From Hyphomicrobiales bacterium (lineage in GTDB: Bacteria > Pseudomonadota > Alphaproteobacteria > Rhizobiales > Aestuariivirgaceae): DNA of 7,322 nucleotides. Below are positions 6,437 through 7,322 of the stretch, one piece after another. The DNA lies in assembly GCA_027051995.1 (NCBI GenBank), contig JALUFY010000424.1:1-7322 (forward strand). The letters are read 5' to 3'. Under the pieces are notes generated by a model. The model ran no database searches. It was not told where the DNA came from and saw only the letters and a program-made list of their open reading frames with translations. Numbering within the stretch: position 1 is the first letter of the stretch; each line of letters begins with the position of its first letter. A program made the position numbers and the translations under genes.

Positions 6437-6552
6437 GTTTCAATGGGTTTCCGGGAAACTTTTGTTTAATTTGTCCTCCCAAGGGACTTGAAACGTTGCA
6501 TGTCAAAGGGGCGCTTGACTGACCGGTTCGCCGGGCGGGAGCGCCTTTTTTT
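6437..6552 (+). ncRNA. Candidate structured 5' leader (riboswitch- or attenuator-like) of the rhodanese gene
   Basis: GTTTCAA (6437-6443) is exactly complementary to TTGAAAC (6488-6494), closing a junction that encloses two smaller stems: GTTTCC/GGAAAC (6447-6459, stem shortened by loop limits) and GTCC/GGAC (6473-6476 with 6484-6487). The elements GTTTC and GAAAC each occur twice, so mutually exclusive pairings are possible. Directly downstream, GTCAA/TTGAC (6502-6506 with 6515-6519) can form a hairpin whose loop holds the left arm of the terminator at 6508-6552, an arrangement like an anti-terminator. No known riboswitch class is recognised. All stems were found by eye and may be chance. 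Confidence 0.35.
6508..6552 (+). terminator. Rho-independent terminator-like hairpin just upstream of the rhodanese gene
   Basis: GGCGCT (6510-6515) pairs with AGCGCC (6540-6545), extendable through G-U and A-U pairs towards 6505/6550. Inside is a second small hairpin, CCGG-TTCG-CCGG (6523-6534). The right arm runs into seven T's at 6546-6552. This is the best intrinsic terminator in the window, yet the next start codon follows 38 bases later, leaving no room for a normal promoter. Either it attenuates rhodanese expression or it ends an upstream transcript (the small gene or a small RNA), with rhodanese mRNA arising by read-through. Confidence 0.6.
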
Positions 6553-6590
6553 GAACATACGGGGAACCGGAAAAGGTGGAGTAAAAAACA

Positions 6591-7265
6591 ATGCCCATGA
6601 TCATCCGCAGATTCACGCGTCTGGCTTTCGCCGCCGCACTGGCCGTTTCCGCGACGGCCTTTTCCGCCGTGACGGCGCAGGCCGGCAAAGTCAACATCAC
6701 GCCGGACATTCCGTTTCTGGACATTACCATCGGCCGCAAGACCATTCACATCGAGCGCATACAGGACACCAATCACCGGCTGAAAAACAGCTACACGAAG
6801 ACCTCGCGCGCCTGCCCGCCGCATTGCATCCAGCCGATGACTCCGGTTAAGGGCGTGCGCACCGTGGGCGAGCTGGAGCTTCTCGACTTCCTGCAGAACA
6901 AGGTAGCCAAGAACAAGGGCGTGCTGGTCGATGCGCGCATCCCCGTGTGGTACAAGAAGGGCACGATCCCCGGCTCGGTGAACATTCCCTTCACGCTGTT
7001 CTCCAGCAAGAACAATCCCTATCTGGAGCGCATTCTCATGGTGCTGGGGGCGGAGAAGCTGGAAGACGGCACCTGGGATTTCGGCAACGCGCGCGAACTG
7101 CTGCTGTTCTGCAACGGGCCGTGGTGCGCCCAGTCGCCGCGCGCCATCCGCAATCTCGTGGCGGCGGGCTATCCGCCCTCCAAGCTCCTCTATTATCGCG
7201 GCGGAATGCAGAACTGGCAGATCATGGGATTTCCCGTGCAGGTGCCGGGCAGGAAAAAGGGCTGA
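6591..7265 (+). CDS. Exported rhodanese-like domain protein with two cysteine pairs, 224 aa
   Basis: Rhodaneses carry sulfane sulfur on a cysteine and pass it to thiol acceptors. ATG 6591 is supported by AAGGTGGAG (6573-6581) nine bases upstream and by a clear signal peptide (MPMIIRRFTRLAFAAALA, then SATAFSAVTAQA with cleavage near 31), so the protein should act in the periplasm. After a 40-residue N-terminal extension comes ACPPHCIQPM with C75 and C79, then the rhodanese core: VLVDAR about 111-116, GTIPGSVNIPF about 124-134, and FCNGPWCAQSPRAIRNL with C174 in the position of the catalytic cysteine and C179 five residues on, then YYRGGMQNW. The usual CxxGxR loop is replaced by a longer one ending in PR. 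These four are the only cysteines. From memory, proteins with ACPPxCIQPM occur in sulfur-oxidising Proteobacteria, often near RND pumps. Activity as a sulfurtransferase is likely but unproven. A redox or sulfur-relay role for the CX3C pair is inference. Confidence 0.9.
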   Translation: MPMIIRRFTRLAFAAALAVSATAFSAVTAQAGKVNITPDIPFLDITIGRKTIHIERIQDTNHRLKNSYTKTSRACPPHCIQPMTPVKGVRTVGELELLDFLQNKVAKNKGVLVDARIPVWYKKGTIPGSVNIPFTLFSSKNNPYLERILMVLGAEKLEDGTWDFGNARELLLFCNGPWCAQSPRAIRNLVAAGYPPSKLLYYRGGMQNWQIMGFPVQVPGRKKG

Positions 7266-7287
7266 ACATCCGGTGAGCACAGCTGCG

Positions 7288-7300
7288 GGCGCGACGCGCC
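7288..7300. repeat. Small GC palindrome after the rhodanese gene
   Basis: GGCGCG (7288-7293) and CGCGCC (7295-7300) are reverse complements around one base, starting 23 bases after the TGA at 7263-7265. As RNA it gives a five-pair stem with a three-base loop. No T-run follows before the window ends at 7322, so a terminator role is not supported by what is visible. The remainder of 7266-7322 shows no gene start. Confidence 0.3.
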
Positions 7301-7322
7301 AGTCCAAATCTTGATCAAACGG

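Noticed and set aside
6432..7307. Long minus-strand open frame opposite the rhodanese gene
   Set aside because: It is antisense to a gene with clear rhodanese motifs, and its translation is Arg/His/Gly-rich with no domain, as expected from the reverse of GC-rich coding DNA.
1104..7322. Search for DnaA boxes, tRNA genes, CRISPR repeats and insertion sequence ends
   Set aside because: By eye no DnaA box (TTATNCACA or complement), tRNA-like fold, regularly spaced repeats or transposase remnant was seen, despite gyrB hinting at a location near the origin.

Overview
The window looks like chromosomal DNA from a GC-rich alphaproteobacterium. The main evidence is the gyrase B C-terminal half at the left edge: it carries the long Gram-negative insert in a form that reads as alphaproteobacterial, and it ends in a typical ALNVANLDV-type tail. 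A TTAA-N7-TTAA motif like the CtrA box fits but is weaker support. All genes lie on the + strand. The genes are uniformly GC-rich, while several short regulatory stretches between them are strikingly AT-rich.

Layout: (1) 1-1103, 3' part of gyrB. (2) 1104-1315, an intergenic region with an AT-rich perfect 9-6-9 inverted repeat (1173-1196) lying inside a plausible promoter, directly followed by a GC-rich 8-bp hairpin (1197-1220). (3) 1316-2401 and 2401-5694, a periplasmic adaptor (membrane fusion protein) and an RND inner-membrane pump, translationally coupled by a one-base overlap. (4) 5695-5963, an AT-rich spacer with an 18-bp stem-loop just after the pump gene and a weak extended -10 promoter. 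(5) 5964-6296, a small protein of unknown function with one hydrophobic segment and a strong ribosome binding site. (6) 6297-6590, a non-coding region unusually rich in secondary structure: a 14-bp hairpin, a CtrA-like box, a possible three-stem RNA fold, and a terminator-like hairpin with seven T's that ends only 38 bases before the next start codon. (7) 6591-7265, an exported rhodanese-like protein with two cysteine pairs (C75/C79 and C174/C179). (8) 7266-7322, a short tail with a small GC palindrome and no gene.

Together: the adaptor and pump should form the inner part of a proton-driven tripartite efflux system. No outer-membrane factor is present here, so one must be encoded elsewhere. 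The exported rhodanese downstream suggests a link to periplasmic sulfur or thiol chemistry. The AT-rich operator before the pump operon is of the general kind used by ArsR-family sulfide/persulfide repressors (BigR/SqrR). My working model is a sulfur- or thiol-responsive efflux-plus-rhodanese module, with possible RNA-level control of the rhodanese gene by a structured, terminator-bearing leader. The family assignments are solid. The shared sulfur role and the leader function are inference.
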